NCBI GenBank assembly: GCA_035578155.1
Contig: JAPWDM010000007.1
Coordinates: 32,648,413 to 32,712,412, forward strand
Reading direction: 5' to 3'
Length of the DNA: 64,000 bases
Source of the DNA: Brachynemurus nebulosus
Lineage: Eukaryota > Arthropoda > Insecta > Neuroptera > Myrmeleontidae
Positions 10,525-23,308 of the stretch are shown piece by piece. Made by a program: the position numbers and the translations under genes. The notes below the pieces were generated by a model. The model was not told the origin of the DNA. It worked only from the letters and a program-made list of their open reading frames with translations, and did no database searches. The first letter of the stretch is position 1. Each line of letters begins with the position of its first letter.

Positions 10525-12685
10525 TGCGTCGTCACCTATGCTGAACATTTAAAGAAACAAAATCATTAAAATCGGACCATTAGCTTCGGTAGTTAAAAAT
10601 AAGTGGCGCCTCTATTACCCAATAATCATTCTGTCGCAAACTGTATGGCACGCACGGCACGCACTACACAAATAAATACCCCCACTTTCCCCACCCCCAC
10701 CAAAAAAGTAACAGAATTCTTTTATTTAATAAAATAGTACAATATCGACATATTTAAAATATGGAACACTTGAGATATACATACATATACACACACAGAA
10801 TGGATCAAAACAAAAGAGGTAATCAGAATCACTGTAACCGTTGAATTATGATGTAATATGAACATTTTACTGATATTATTATTCGATAATTATTTTCAAA
10901 TCGAAAAGCATTCGTTAAAATTATGTTTAATTATTGTTAAATACAGTAATCTGATATACATTTATATAGTTTTTGTTAAATGTGTTATACTTCTTTTGGC
11001 GCGGTATGGGTCTAAAAATAAATAACACTATAACGTCAAAGTTGACGGGATGACGTTGATCGCGAAAGTTTTAAAAGACTATCTACACGTCACGTCTATT
11101 TGTTTAGTTGTGTCTTGATGCACAACACGTGTTTTATTTCGATAAGAATAAAAATGATATGTTCATCAGTATTGGTGAATATTATTTAAAGCATTTTTTA
11201 AGTGCTCTAATATTATAATTGATTATCCGCTTGTATTATTTTATTTCACTTTTAATTCAAAATTGGTATATCTTCTAATGCGTGTACATAAGTTGTATTA
11301 ATTTTTAATCAGACCACCACATTTTCTTCGTAAAAACATTTTAAAACAATTAATTGCTTTACTGTCGTACAAAAGAGACAAAATTACAATAACCAAATTA
11401 CTTCTAGATCACCGATCAAATAAAAAAAAACGATTATCTTGCTTAAAACCAACAAAAAATTTTATATTTTCCTCCTTAAGAATCACATCAAAAAAACTGA
11501 AAACGGCCTTAGGATATTTATTTTACGAAAAAATAATTGATGTTTGTAAAATAACAAAAACTAATTCCAGATATTTTTTTAAAAAAAAAAAAATCAAGGA
11601 GATAATAGATTAGATAATAGCAAGAGTGTCTTTTGTTAAATTTCAATCACTTCCGGGTTTTAAGTACATACAGTTTTTTCTAGCAACGAAAACCTTATGA
11701 ATTCGTAATTTCTCTCGTCACAGAGGTGGTCAACCCGCACTTGATTACAGTGACTTTTTTTAAAAATTATTGTTAAAATGTTTTTAAACTCATATAGAAA
11801 GTACAAGGGTTTAGATAATCATATTTTTTAAGTCTGTCTGTTCGTGACATCCGCATGAAATTGAGGATTGAAAATTTTTTAAACGCACCGTTGACATCAA
11901 TTTTTTGTGGAATATTGAGCTTCAAGGTACTTTTTGCCCCATTTTAACTCCTTTGATTTTGCAACCGTAGTTTAGTAATTTTCGGATTAAATATTCTCCA
12001 AAAATTCGAGCCCATATCAGTAGGGAAAACGATACAAAATAGCTAATAAATAATTTCATTAAAAAGCCACCCCAAGAAAAATAAGAACAAAGCACCTAAA
12101 AATACATCAGAATTTTCCGTGGATAATTAAAATTTATTAAGATAAAGTGTACTTTGTTATTAACGAAGATATAGCTTTGATTTTATTTGTTTTATTATAA
12201 AAGTTTTTTGAATGATTGGATATTTCCATTTGTTAATAATTTGTTTTAATACCTTTATATTTCATTAATTAATTCTTATTCAATGGAATCTGATCGAAAA
12301 GATAATTATCTGTATTAATTTAATGAATATTCATCTTCGAATCATTTTAAATAAAGCAGTGATACCATATTAATACTCTTTTTTGTTGCTAGATAATTTA
12401 CAAAAAAAAAAAATCAAGTCCAAATAAAATAAGTATTACGTTTACTTTTTACATTACACATCGATTATACCTTTTGCCTATATCACAAATTCAATGCACA
12501 TTACTTGTGTCGCCTAGTATCAAAATCTACTAAATGCACTTTTCGAATTTTTTTACTTTTTAGGGCCATTAATTTTTAAATACAACAAGACATATGCCCC
12601 TTGAAATTTTTTGTTGTAATTTTAACTGCTTACTAAAGAAATCTGCCACTGAAATATAACATAATTTTCAAATCCTGCTAAAATT
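10525..12685. other. no gene recognised
   Basis: AT-rich, no strong ORF, no terminal-repeat pair noticed. Confidence 0.45.
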
Positions 12686-12980
12686 ACATTGAAAACCACA
12701 TATGTAAATTAAAAATCACAAAGTGATTGAAAAAATTATCCGGATCGGCCGGGAAATGAACCCAGGATCTCCTGGTAACTAGCCAGGTGTGCTATCCATT
12801 ACACCACCGGTCCTTTGCTCGACAGGCGTCCGATACAGACAACATTCAACCACCTATGTGTATGTACTCTCTATAATGCGAGAAGCAGTTACAATTTTTC
12901 AATTTCAAATATTAACGAGTGCTTGTGAAACACTACTATTGATTTTTAATTTACATATGTGGTTTTTGGTCATGTTAACC
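12686..12980 (-). repeat. tRNA-Thr-derived SINE copy, with inverted flanks
   Basis: The tRNA-like part is at 12742-12813 on the minus strand. It has an A-box-like TGGTGTAATGG, an anticodon loop CTAGTTA (anticodon AGT, Thr), a B-box GGGTTCATTTCCC, and an acceptor with one mismatch. It resembles eukaryotic tRNA-Thr(AGT). The tail contains the hairpin AATCAC-TTT-GTGATT. Pieces of the tail and head reappear inverted at 12944-12975 and 13078-13126, making the locus partly self-complementary. Confidence 0.8.
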
Positions 12981-13077
12981 AAGGAAGTCGAGTGCTTAAA
13001 GTTTTAGTTTAGCTGAACGATAAGTGAACATATGAATACTACGTGTGTTTAAAATACAGACAAAAGTCTGTCATACG

Positions 13078-13126
13078 TAGTAGTGTTTCACAAGCACTCG
13101 ATAATATTTGAAATTGAAAAATTACA
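13078..13126 (+). repeat. inverted copy of SINE head flank
   Basis: Reverse complement of 12892-12941 (AGTGTTTCACAAGCACTCG, ATATTTGAAATTGAAAAAT), about 95% identical by eye. Confidence 0.75.
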
Positions 13127-13959
13127 TTGAAAACTTTACAAATTCAAATATTAATTTTTGAATACTCGGTATTCAATAAAATACATCCATTTTAGATATA
13201 GCATTATCTTCATTTTATTAATAATATTATAAGAAAATATATTTATGTGTCGCTTATAAATGATACAAAATTTGAAAAGGGGTAAAACTGAAAATAATTG
13301 TTAGTAGATATATATTAGGGACGTTTGAAAAGATACAAAAGGGTCTTAAAGTATGTTAAGATATTGTTGTTAATCTTCAAAGAAATGTTAACAATTATTG
13401 ACCGGGCGACGTAGACAGCAAGCGTGCGAGAATGAGACAAAAACATAATATAATAAATGGTCAAGAAAATATATAATAAAGGGTCAAGCGAAGTGAGACA
13501 ACGCTACCTAGCATTCATATTATAATATTAAACTGATAGAACAAAAAGCTCAGATTTCCTAGCAACTTACTTGTTATAGGTTAATATTCTAGAGGATTAC
13601 ACACTTAATAACACAAGCTTTAACCATACTTAAATGACTGGTCAGTTCAAATCTCAGATGCAAACCTCTTGTGTGTTTTATCCTATAGGGCAACTTAATG
13701 TTAAAGCTCTATAAGCTAAGTAAATGCTACCTTCTACAACAGTGTATTGATTCCATATTTTAGGACAATATATCCATAAAACTTCCTTAACAAACTATCC
13801 TCTAGTTTTAGTTATTAAATAATAAAATTATTCACATAAAAATATCTTGACCGTAAAATGGCATAACTTTGTACCAACAGTATATGGCATCGCTGGTTTT
13901 TTGTCTACAGTCAAATCCATACCACATAGCGTATAAATAAAAATTTTGACAGGAAATCG

Positions 13960-14145
13960 GCCAAGAGCGAGTCAGACTAACACAATGAGGGTTCCGTACA
14001 GTGAACAGTCAGTTAATATATTTAAATTTTATGCAAATTTGTATGCGCTAAATTTCAAATTGCTACGTTATATAGTTTTCGAGGAAAATTTTGTGTGACA
14101 GACGGAGAAACGAACACAAGAGTGACGTACGGGACCCTAAAGATA
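13960..14145 (+). repeat. dispersed repeat of a type widespread in insects
   Basis: Contains GGCCAAGAGCGAGTCAGACT, GAGGGTTCCGTAC, GTGACAGACGGA and ACGTACGGGACCCTAAAG. I recognise these blocks from interspersed repeats common in moths and other insects. Family name not assigned. Confidence 0.6.
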
Positions 14146-14475
14146 AAAATTCAAGATGTTATCAGTTGTTATTTTGAACTGATTGACATGATTGGAGCTC
14201 TCTTGTAAACCTGAAACAAATATCTTATACACTTTGAAAAAAATCAACTTTTAATTTTTTTTAAATAATAAGGAAAATAATTTGAAATAGTTTCAAGTCT
14301 CCAAATAGAATTTGAGATTTGATATTGACCAAATCGAAAAAAGTTGTTTCGAGAAAAAACGTTTAAGAATTGTTTCCGGCACGGATTTAAATAACTAGAA
14401 CTTTCTAAAACGTCTAAACTTTAAGAATATCAAAAAAAATCGATTCTTTCAAAATTTTAGACTAGAATATCGCTT

Positions 14476-14692
14476 CAAACATTAATTCTATATAAACTTA
14501 ATTCATTATTTCTGATAATGTAAAAGTAGCTTTCCAATTAAGATTGTATGTTGTACATCTGTCTCATTTTCCTGTTTGGTCTGTCTTGTTTTAAATTACA
14601 AATAAACATTAATTCTATAAACTCAATAATTTTCCACATAAACTAAATTCATTGTTTCTAATAATATAAAAGTAGCATTCCAATTAAATTAG
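14476..14692 (+). repeat. direct duplication of ~75 bp
   Basis: 14476-14546 and 14608-14692 share ACATTAATTCTAT, ATTCATT-TTTCT-ATAAT and TAAAAGTAGC-TTCCAATTA in the same order. Confidence 0.65.
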
Positions 14693-16744
14693 AAATCATT
14701 AACTAAATTTTAACTCTACTAGTTAATTATTAATTTTTCTTGATTGTAAATTGTATCTTATTTAGTTCAAACCCATTCTGGAAGGTAGCCTTTCCTAAAA
14801 AACAAACAAAATTGTAATTAATATAGCCTGACAATTATGTAAATTATTTCTAGAAATATTTCTTTTTTAAAAAATTTTTCTTTTAAAATTGTTAAAAAAT
14901 GTTGTTATTGTTATATTGTAGATGTATGTTCTTGAAAATGGCGCCAACTGTGCCGAAATATATTGAACAACAAAATAAATTTCTCTTATGGAATTTGTTG
15001 GAAAATTTTAATTTATCTAATTTTTACACAAATCCTGTAATTCTCATCACTTTGGGTAGCGGTCAAAACGAAAAAGAAAATTATTCTTCAACCCAAAAAA
15101 GAAAAATCATCGAGATTTCTAAATATTAAAAACAAATATAGTCTCATTCATATCCCAACGAGCGAAAAACCAGCATTGCTTTGAGAAATCGAATTTTAAT
15201 ATCGAATTTAATCCGTTACAAAAGTGAAAAGTTCAAACTAATTACATTCTAATTAACAAAGGATAAAATATTGACTTTAAATTTTATTGAGAAACATAAA
15301 ACTTTGTCTTATTCAGGCAACTTTCGTCTACTAAAAAACTTAATAAGAAATAATCGTTGTATAAAAACTCATCTAGATATTATAAACTTATTAAAAAGCT
15401 CAAAGAAATATTTTATAAGACGTGTTACTTATTATCAACTAAATGAAAACTCACCACTTTATGTACGTATAGCTAGAGTAAATCGGGAAAAGCTTCATAG
15501 TACACTGGTAGTGCATTATAAATTCTTCGCGAATATGGGTTGAACTGATAGGTGATCTCCTATATTACCATGGTTCACAGAAAGATATACATGTTACATA
15601 CTATATAGGTAAAGTATGGCATCAACTCGAACGGTGGTGGTAGTTAGTTTCCCCCCACCACTAAGTTATCACCATTGCCACGTCATCTTCATCGCTACTT
15701 CGTGTAATATGGTTAACGGTATAGGGGAGACTTAAGAAATTATATTCATGAAAAAAAGCAGTGCTAAGACTTTTGAATCTCAGTCAAAAGTTGTTCGACA
15801 ATATTTTAAATCGTACGTATAACCTTTTTTAAAGTGCAATTTGAGTTTTAATTTCTCTATTTAAAAGTTTTCGCACGATAATTACTTCAGCAGGGCTATT
15901 TTTGAAATGTGTTTATGATATGTTATTATTAATTTGGAAATAAACAGAAAGAAATGTATTTTTGTAAATTGATAAGTATGAAGAACTTTGACAATGGTAT
16001 TCAGTCGATTAAATTTATTACGAACAAACGTATGAAAATAAGAAAACAAACGGCGGTATTTTCACATTTTTTTATGTAAAGTAAAAATTTATATGTAATT
16101 CAATGATTGTTTACATTTAGTTGTCTTTGTTTATTTAATTAATATTGCTTTTTTGGCCAATCCTTAGAGAAGTGTGATTTAGTTATAATTCAGATTTTTT
16201 TTAAAGAAAAGTAACTGATCTGTGTAAAATAATGCTAATCAATTTAAAAAAAAATTAATGTCAGAGGAACTTAATTTGTTATCTGTTCACTCACTCTAAA
16301 AACGATTTACATATTTGTTCAAAGATTAAAAATTTCAAATTTTTCATTTTTCAGTAGAAAATATAATTATGGTCTTTATAAAAGTGTTAAAATAGTTAAA
16401 AATTAATTTAAGTAGACGTTGTTATAAATTAAAAAAAACTCGAAAACTTTAATCCTGTTTTTCTCAATAGTACTATTTTGACAATATCCCACTGTTGAAT
16501 TGGAGGGACGATATCGCAAATAAAAAGTACGGAAATGTAAGAAAAAGCAAAAAAGTTTGAAGTTTGCGATAAGGTTAATTACTGACTGTCCAAACGTATT
16601 GCATCATCCAGTTTATTTACATATACAAAGGTAGGGTGATGTAAGATTGCGCACTTTTAACATTTATGTCATTATGGAATAAACTGCATGTATTCCACAG
16701 CACCTGAATGATTAGTCAACACCATGATAAAATCAATACAAACT
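14693..16744. other. no gene recognised; unassigned ORFs 14899-15129 and 15271-15543
   Basis: Two neighbouring plus-strand ORFs (76 and 90 codons) contain YRCMFLKMAPTVPKYIEQQN and YFIRRVTYYQLNENSPLYVR. I cannot tie them to a family, and their codon use follows the local AT bias. They could be degraded element sequence. Confidence 0.25.
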
Positions 16745-17010
16745 GAGTTATTTAAAAAAAAATTTTGAATCAAAAAATATTTTATTATTTCAAAAAAGAT
16801 TTTTTCTCTGATTCAAGAAAAATATTTTTTTTAAAACAAAGAATTTTTTTGATTTAAAAATATTTTTTGTTTGAAACAAAAAAAAAAAAATATATTTTAT
16901 TGATTCTAAAGAATATTTTATTAAAACAAAAAAAATATTTTTTAATTCAAAAAAAAAATATTTTATTTGTAACAAAAATAATTTTTTGATTAAAAGAAAA
17001 AAAAAATTAA
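16745..17010. repeat. low-complexity A/T tract
   Basis: Alternating A-runs and T-runs with AAATATTTTTT-like units; the 61-codon Phe/Ile/Lys ORF here is an artefact. Confidence 0.85.
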
Positions 17011-17865
17011 AAAATTTTTAATCATTAAGCAAAGAAATAAGAAATCATTTTGAAAGTGCTGGTTATGACTTTGAAAAGACGTATACATAATGCAGGTTAG
17101 TATGCAATTTTAAGAAATGCATTCCTAATGCATCCGAATTGGTCCACACTATACGACTTTCCCCTATCACACATACGTGTATATGTATGAACTATTCACG
17201 TCACAACAATGTGAGCGCGAAACTATAAGTAGTGCGAATTAAAACTTTAGACTAACAAGCGTTAAGCTCTTCTATAAGACGATTTCGTCTCTTCTTTCGT
17301 AAAATCTATCGTTCGTCTTGTGTTTCACGTCACCGGGACAACATCGAACGAACACATTGTTCACTAATCCATCTTTGTTAATTTTTTTTCACATGGGTAT
17401 GTTTTTGGGGTGGTCTACAGCTGAAAAAATTTGTAACGCTTAAAGATACTATCAAAAAATGTGACGGTCTAATACGGTTAGTCGAAAATTACGTCGAAAA
17501 CTATAAAAATTGTGCTAAAAAAATTTTGGTAACGTTGCTAGGTAACGAATTAATGATTTAAAATACAGAAAAACAATCTTTCAAGCCCCAATCACGTAAT
17601 AAATTTTAACAAGTGAGGTGTCTATCAATAGAAGATGATCCCAAGGGTATTCTAACGGAGCGCGAATTTTGAAATTCGATTTCTTTCTTGAGTTACAGGT
17701 CCTCAAAATTTAAACTGTACTTAGAGAAATTAAACATCAAATAAAATTATTCAATTATTTCTGTAGAAACGAATAAACAACTGACTTCAAATAATTTATT
17801 GTACTGTTATTATTCAAATGAAAAAAGCTATCTGTCGGAGTTAGCTGTGACTTTTGATTACATTT
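17011..17865. other. no gene recognised
   Basis: Mixed sequence, no ORF with a motif. Confidence 0.4.
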
Positions 17866-18468
<603 letters not shown>

Positions 18469-18997
18469 GTGAAATTCAAATGGATCACTCGAAATTGTCA
18501 AATGTGTCACTAGTTTTATTGAATAACTTCTTGCACTTGACTACTTTATAATATTCAGTGTCGGATCTTACACTATTCAAGAGACAATGTCGTTTCCGAA
18601 AATTTATTATTGAAAGGCTTAAATCATAGAATCATATTATTAACAAATTGAAATGTAATTTTAGTATTAAAAAAATCATCCTATTGAATTATAAAAAAAA
18701 AAAAAAAAAAACTCTAACCACTGAAATACAAAATCCGGTGCCGAAATTTTAACATATCCATAATTTAATGTTCTTTCGTGTGGCGGCAAAAATTCTCTTA
18801 CTTTTTTTTTAAATTCCCCTTTCCGTTTTGCTTTGCTAGGTAAATAGCTGAAATGTGATTTCCTCGTAAAGGTCGATATTACGTCACTGTCGATATTAAT
18901 GGTAACACTGGTAACTAGGCAGAAGAAAATATTTAGTTTTAAAAGGGATGTTAGGTAAAGTTCCCTGAACCACATGTTAGTTTTCAATAAGCTGACT

Positions 18998-19060
18998 CAT
19001 CCCCGCCACTCCTCTCCCATTCCCATACCCCCTCCTCCGCCCGCAATAAGCATGCGATGT
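18998..19060. other. pyrimidine-rich, GC-elevated tract
   Basis: CCCCGCCACTCCTCTCCCAT and related CT-rich sequence, unlike its surroundings. No ORF or known element. Confidence 0.4.
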
Positions 19061-19164
19061 TTCCCTCAATCATTTTATTAACATCACACTTGTCGGAATC
19101 TATATCTTGTGAACCTTGTGTGTCTCGATATGCTGCTTGCTGTAAGTACGTATGGTAAAACATA

Positions 19165-20370
19165 TATCGTCGGTTTGGTGCGAAAACTCATTAAGTAACA
19201 TTTTTAAGTTTCAGAGATAAATATAAATGAAAAATTGTTAATTATGTTTGCTTGTCCAAAATGTTTAAGCAACAGATCTCTTTTGTTTAAGTTGTTAAAA
19301 CCGTTAGAGATATAAGAAAATCAAAATTTTAAATGAGATTTATTAAAAAAAAATTTCAAAGGTGTCTCATAAACTTTGTTTTTCGTACTTCAACTGAATA
19401 TATAATGACATTTTATTTAAATGAAAATCATATTAACTTATAAGTTAACAAAAAAATATAACTCCAGTTATTGATCTAAATATAACATTATAAAAAAATT
19501 TTTGTAAAATAAACGTTTTAGAATTTTATATAAGCAAACTCAGCAATACAAAAATATTAGAGGCACTACTTTTTTTATAGACCAAAATTACAAGAGTTAA
19601 TCTTAAACTTCGCCATTAGTATTATCCTGTACTGCAGGATCCATTACTTTCTCTATATAACAGGTGCACTCGATTTTATATCGTGACGATTTGTAACTGG
19701 TAGTAGCTTTTTTCGAATTTCAGAACGCGAAGGAGTCTGAAATATAAATAATTTAAAATGACTATATTTTACTAGATTTTGTATTTAATTAGACGTTCTC
19801 TTGCCCTCTTACATCAGTTTCCAATAACGTGGACACTTTGCTCTCGGTTTGTAATAATTTATCCACTTAAGAACATTCAGTTTTAATCTTCCAAATTAAC
19901 AGTATTACTGTTAAAACTATGTTTTAACAATTCAAAAATAATTAAACTCTATGAATATAACAAAGTAAACCGAATGCATCACTTTATAGAGAATAACAAT
20001 ACTTTAAATAAAATAAGCAATATGAGAAAACGAAATTATAAAAAAAAAAACAACAAATTATAACTTGTTTGTTATTTTGTCTGGAAAATGGCCTAATGAG
20101 TCTTATATTTTATATTTCTAATATTTGTTGTAGTATTTTGTAAAGTAAAAAGTCAGTAAGTGACTTAATGATTTTTAGTTCTACAACAAAATGGTAAATA
20201 TCAAAAAATGACTATTTGCAAACGCATAATGAGGAAATCTAGTGGTCGTATCATCTACTGATTGTGAGTTTTATCAATCAAAAAAGAAGGTAAAAGTCAG
20301 CTGAAAAGCATAAAAAACTCATTTTTGAAAAATTTGTCACTTAATGAGTTGTCGCACCAAACCGACGATA
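19165..20370 (+). mobile_element. 1.2-kb TA-flanked inverted-repeat element
   Basis: Inverted termini of about 34 bp with one mismatch: TATCGTCGGTTTGGTGCG then AACTCATTAAGT (19165 on; 20370 back). TA directly outside. I see no transposase, although 1.2 kb is long for a MITE. The ends are well preserved, so insertion is probably recent. Confidence 0.85.
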
Positions 20371-20399
20371 TATCAATTGAAGTCTTTAATACGATTTCA

Positions 20400-20720
20400 T
20401 GCCGGATTTGCTATGGAGGATTTGATTACTTGTCTTTCGCATCGTTCTCTCCTCAATGTATCCCCCTCCAATCCCCATTCCCGTTCCCCTGTCTCGTTCG
20501 TCCGCCCACCCGTTCGACGGTATACTCGATTCCTCCGTGTCTCCTTTGTTATTCATTCGAATGGTAGAGATAATGTAAAGCAAAAAGCAAAAACCACCTA
20601 CTTACCTCACCATTAAGCCGCCACCACGCCATTTCTCATTTATCACATTTTTGGCGCCGCTCAAGCCGCCCAAACCGCCCTACTGTTCTGTCTCTATGTT
20701 TAACTCAAAATTCCACGATT
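20400..20720. other. GC-elevated C/T-rich region, no gene recognised
   Basis: Runs such as CCCCCTCCAATCCCCATTCC and AAGCCGCCCAAACCGCCC. ORFs of 80-90 codons cross it in several frames, but none shows a family motif. It could be a 5' UTR or promoter-like segment. Confidence 0.3.
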
Positions 20721-21050
20721 TTAATCCTAATGGATTGAATTTTAATAAAATAATTTAACCTGGAAAAACATGCTCTGATGTGACTGACTTATACGTTATC
20801 GATTCGACATCATCGACCGACCGATCGAACTGGAAAATACTGTTGTCAAAGAAAATTTATGTAAAAAAGATTTTCATAAGAAGTACGTACCGAATGACAC
20901 AGATTAAACGCAACATTTTGAAAATCTTCATAGAATATAGGGTAAATGGTATAGTTATTGGACCTGGTTGATACCTGGTTGACAAAATGGTTAGAATCTT
21001 TTCAAGTTTTGCAATAATTGCACACCATTAATTAGTTACACCTTTTTTGC

Positions 21051-21287
21051 ACTAAGAGAACAAAAAACATCACCTTCAAACCTCCAATAGAATTAGAGAA
21101 CTTAATTTTTAATAATAAATCAAAAATTGAAAAAGAAAAGAAAGCTGGTGTTTACAAAATTACATGCAACGACTGTCCTGGTTTTTACATAGGTCAAACA
21201 GGTAGGAATTTTGAAACTAGGAAGAGGGAACATTTCAGAGCATTACGATTAAAAAAAGCACAGGATTCGACTTTTTCAAAACATTAA
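21051..21287 (+). pseudogene. Penelope-like element, GIY-YIG endonuclease fragment
   Basis: An open frame of 78 codons reads KKAGVYKITCNDCPGFYIGQ then TGRNFETRKREH. GVYKI-C and FYIGQTGR are the core of the GIY-YIG nuclease that follows reverse transcriptase in Penelope-like retroelements: the GVY and YIG tripeptides, then the basic R-x-x-x-R region. The frame stops at TAA 21285-21287, after which remnants such as LITKSESL may be frameshifted homologous sequence. No reverse transcriptase is seen upstream, so this is a 5'-truncated dead copy, the usual fate of this class. Confidence 0.82.
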
Positions 21288-21509
21288 TCTTTTTAACACT
21301 AATATTCACAAAAATACACTGATCACTAAAAGCGAATCACTCGTTTTAAACATTTCAAAAGCTGGCACCTTATAACTGTTAAGATATCTACTAAATTCAT
21401 AATATTGAATCAGTCTTTTTATTCTCACAATTTATTAGTTCTGTGGCGTGTCAATTTTGTGCTTATATTTCTTAATTATTTTACGTTCAGCGAATACATA
21501 CATAATACA

Positions 21510-22145
21510 CACATCAAAAAAATTGAAGGAATGGAAAGAATTTTGGAAATTTTTGCTCCCTTTTCAAGAGGCTGTGTTTCAGCGAAAAAATGATTCGGCA
21601 ATGATAGTATTAAAAGGAGCACTTAAAAATTTGAAGTTTCTACCTTTTCATGCTGATCGTCAAAAAAATCGACTTCATGAATAAAAAATTTAAGTGGTTT
21701 AACAAATCGGACATGTTTTAAGGAAATTTTTTTAAAAATGAAGAAAATAGGATTCTTTACAAACATTCTAAAACTAATAAACATAGGGAATTTTCCTTCA
21801 TTTGATCGATAACTTTATCCTAAAGATAGCTTGGATTTTTTAAAACCCCATTTCCCTGTGTTGTAACATCATTACTTTCGCAGTTTTTGTTTAAGTAACG
21901 AAATTAAAGCTAAAATTATGCTCTAAACTTCATTCCTAAAAATTTTTCCCACAGTTTTTTTTTTTTAACGATTATCCCTTAACGGTAGGGAAAAAGTTCT
22001 GGATTACAGCATCGAAAAGTAGCATCAAGCTTTAAAATGCTGTTTTCAAAATCAATGTTAGATTATTTTTGACCAAGATTCAACCTGTTGAAAAAGGGAA
22101 TACAATTTTCAAAATCTTTGTGATGCTTCAATTTTTTTGATGGGT
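21510..22145 (+). mobile_element. candidate inverted-repeat element
   Basis: ATCAAAAAAATTGAAG at 21515-21530 is inverted at 22124-22143 (CTTCAATTTTTTTGAT). No clear target duplication; A/T-rich termini could pair by chance, so confidence is limited. ORFs at 21405-21684 lie across its left end. Confidence 0.4.
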
Positions 22146-22854
22146 ATATTATAATTATGTGAATTTAAATATGCGTTTGTTCTTTTTGATAGAGTATTTC
22201 TAATAAAGTTGATTAGATTTGTTCTTTTTTTTTTTTTTAATATCGATTACACGGCTGGTTTGATAAAAAAAAAAATATTCCAATCCCGTGAATTAAATTA
22301 GTTGCAGTTTCATTTAATTCAGATTAATTCTACATAATTATCTCGAGTGAAAAAATTTAATATCATAATTATCAGGTCTACAATAAAACGAATTTATACA
22401 GAATGAGTTTTTTGGGACTCAAGAATCAAAAAATTGTTCAGATAAAACTTGTAACTAACGCTAGGGCCAATCAATTACTATAACTAATAGCTTTATAGCT
22501 CTTTTAATATTCAACCTATTCAAACATCATTTTTTTTTTTAAATGAGAATCTAAGCATAACTGTTTGTTGTTTGATTCAAAACTACCAAAGTTTTGCGGG
22601 CTTCACTCAAAACGTGGAGATATCTCAAAATGGAAACTTTCCAACAGCGGGCTCATTACCGTAACCTCTTGTTGAGATGTTAAAGAGTAAAAAAATTTCA
22701 AAAATGTATCGAAATTTATACCAGCCAAGCAGAAATTTTTTTATGCGGTCATTTTTGTACGACTGTTTAAATTTTTTTTTTAAATGTCCATCAAAGTGCA
22801 TAATTTACATTATTTCTTTATACATGTACGTATTGCAATTTTTGTAATATTATA

Positions 22855-23169
22855 AAATACCCCTGTCGCAGCATCCTGCATAACATAGCGAATTTCCGTT
22901 TATAAAAGTTAGTTTCTCTTGGAAACTAGTTGACACAGAATAATAGTTTAAAGACCTTTTTTATGCGATTTTTTCTCCTCTTTCCAATGGCGTAAAAAAA
23001 ATTCACAAAAACTTTTTAAATAAGGGGAAATTTTGGCAAAAAACTAATTTTTTTCACGAAAATTGCCAAAAAAATCATGTTCAACGAACTCGTCCAACGG
23101 TTGGGGACTTCCAATATTTTCACCAAATTTTATAAACGTAAGACGTTTCGTTCCAGAGTTATCGCGCGG

Positions 23170-23249
<80 letters not shown>

Positions 23250-23308
23250 AAGTCGAGTCATGAAAGTGGCTGTAATAGCTGAATTCCATTCTGGCAATTC
23301 GCTAAAAT
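22855..23308 (-). mobile_element. M1 element (copy e) with (AC)n(AT)n core
   Basis: Starts AATACCCCTGTCGCAGCATC, ends GGCAATTCGCTAAAA. The microsatellite spans 23170-23246. Right after it about 75 bp of the usual M1 sequence (from AAATTTTAG to the CCCGGG block) is missing, so a deletion has one breakpoint at the microsatellite edge. Confidence 0.87.

Noticed and set aside
12742..12813. tRNA-Thr gene on the minus strand
   Set aside because: Acceptor and B-box differ from a functional tRNA, and the same degenerate unit recurs with SINE tails, so it is a SINE head.
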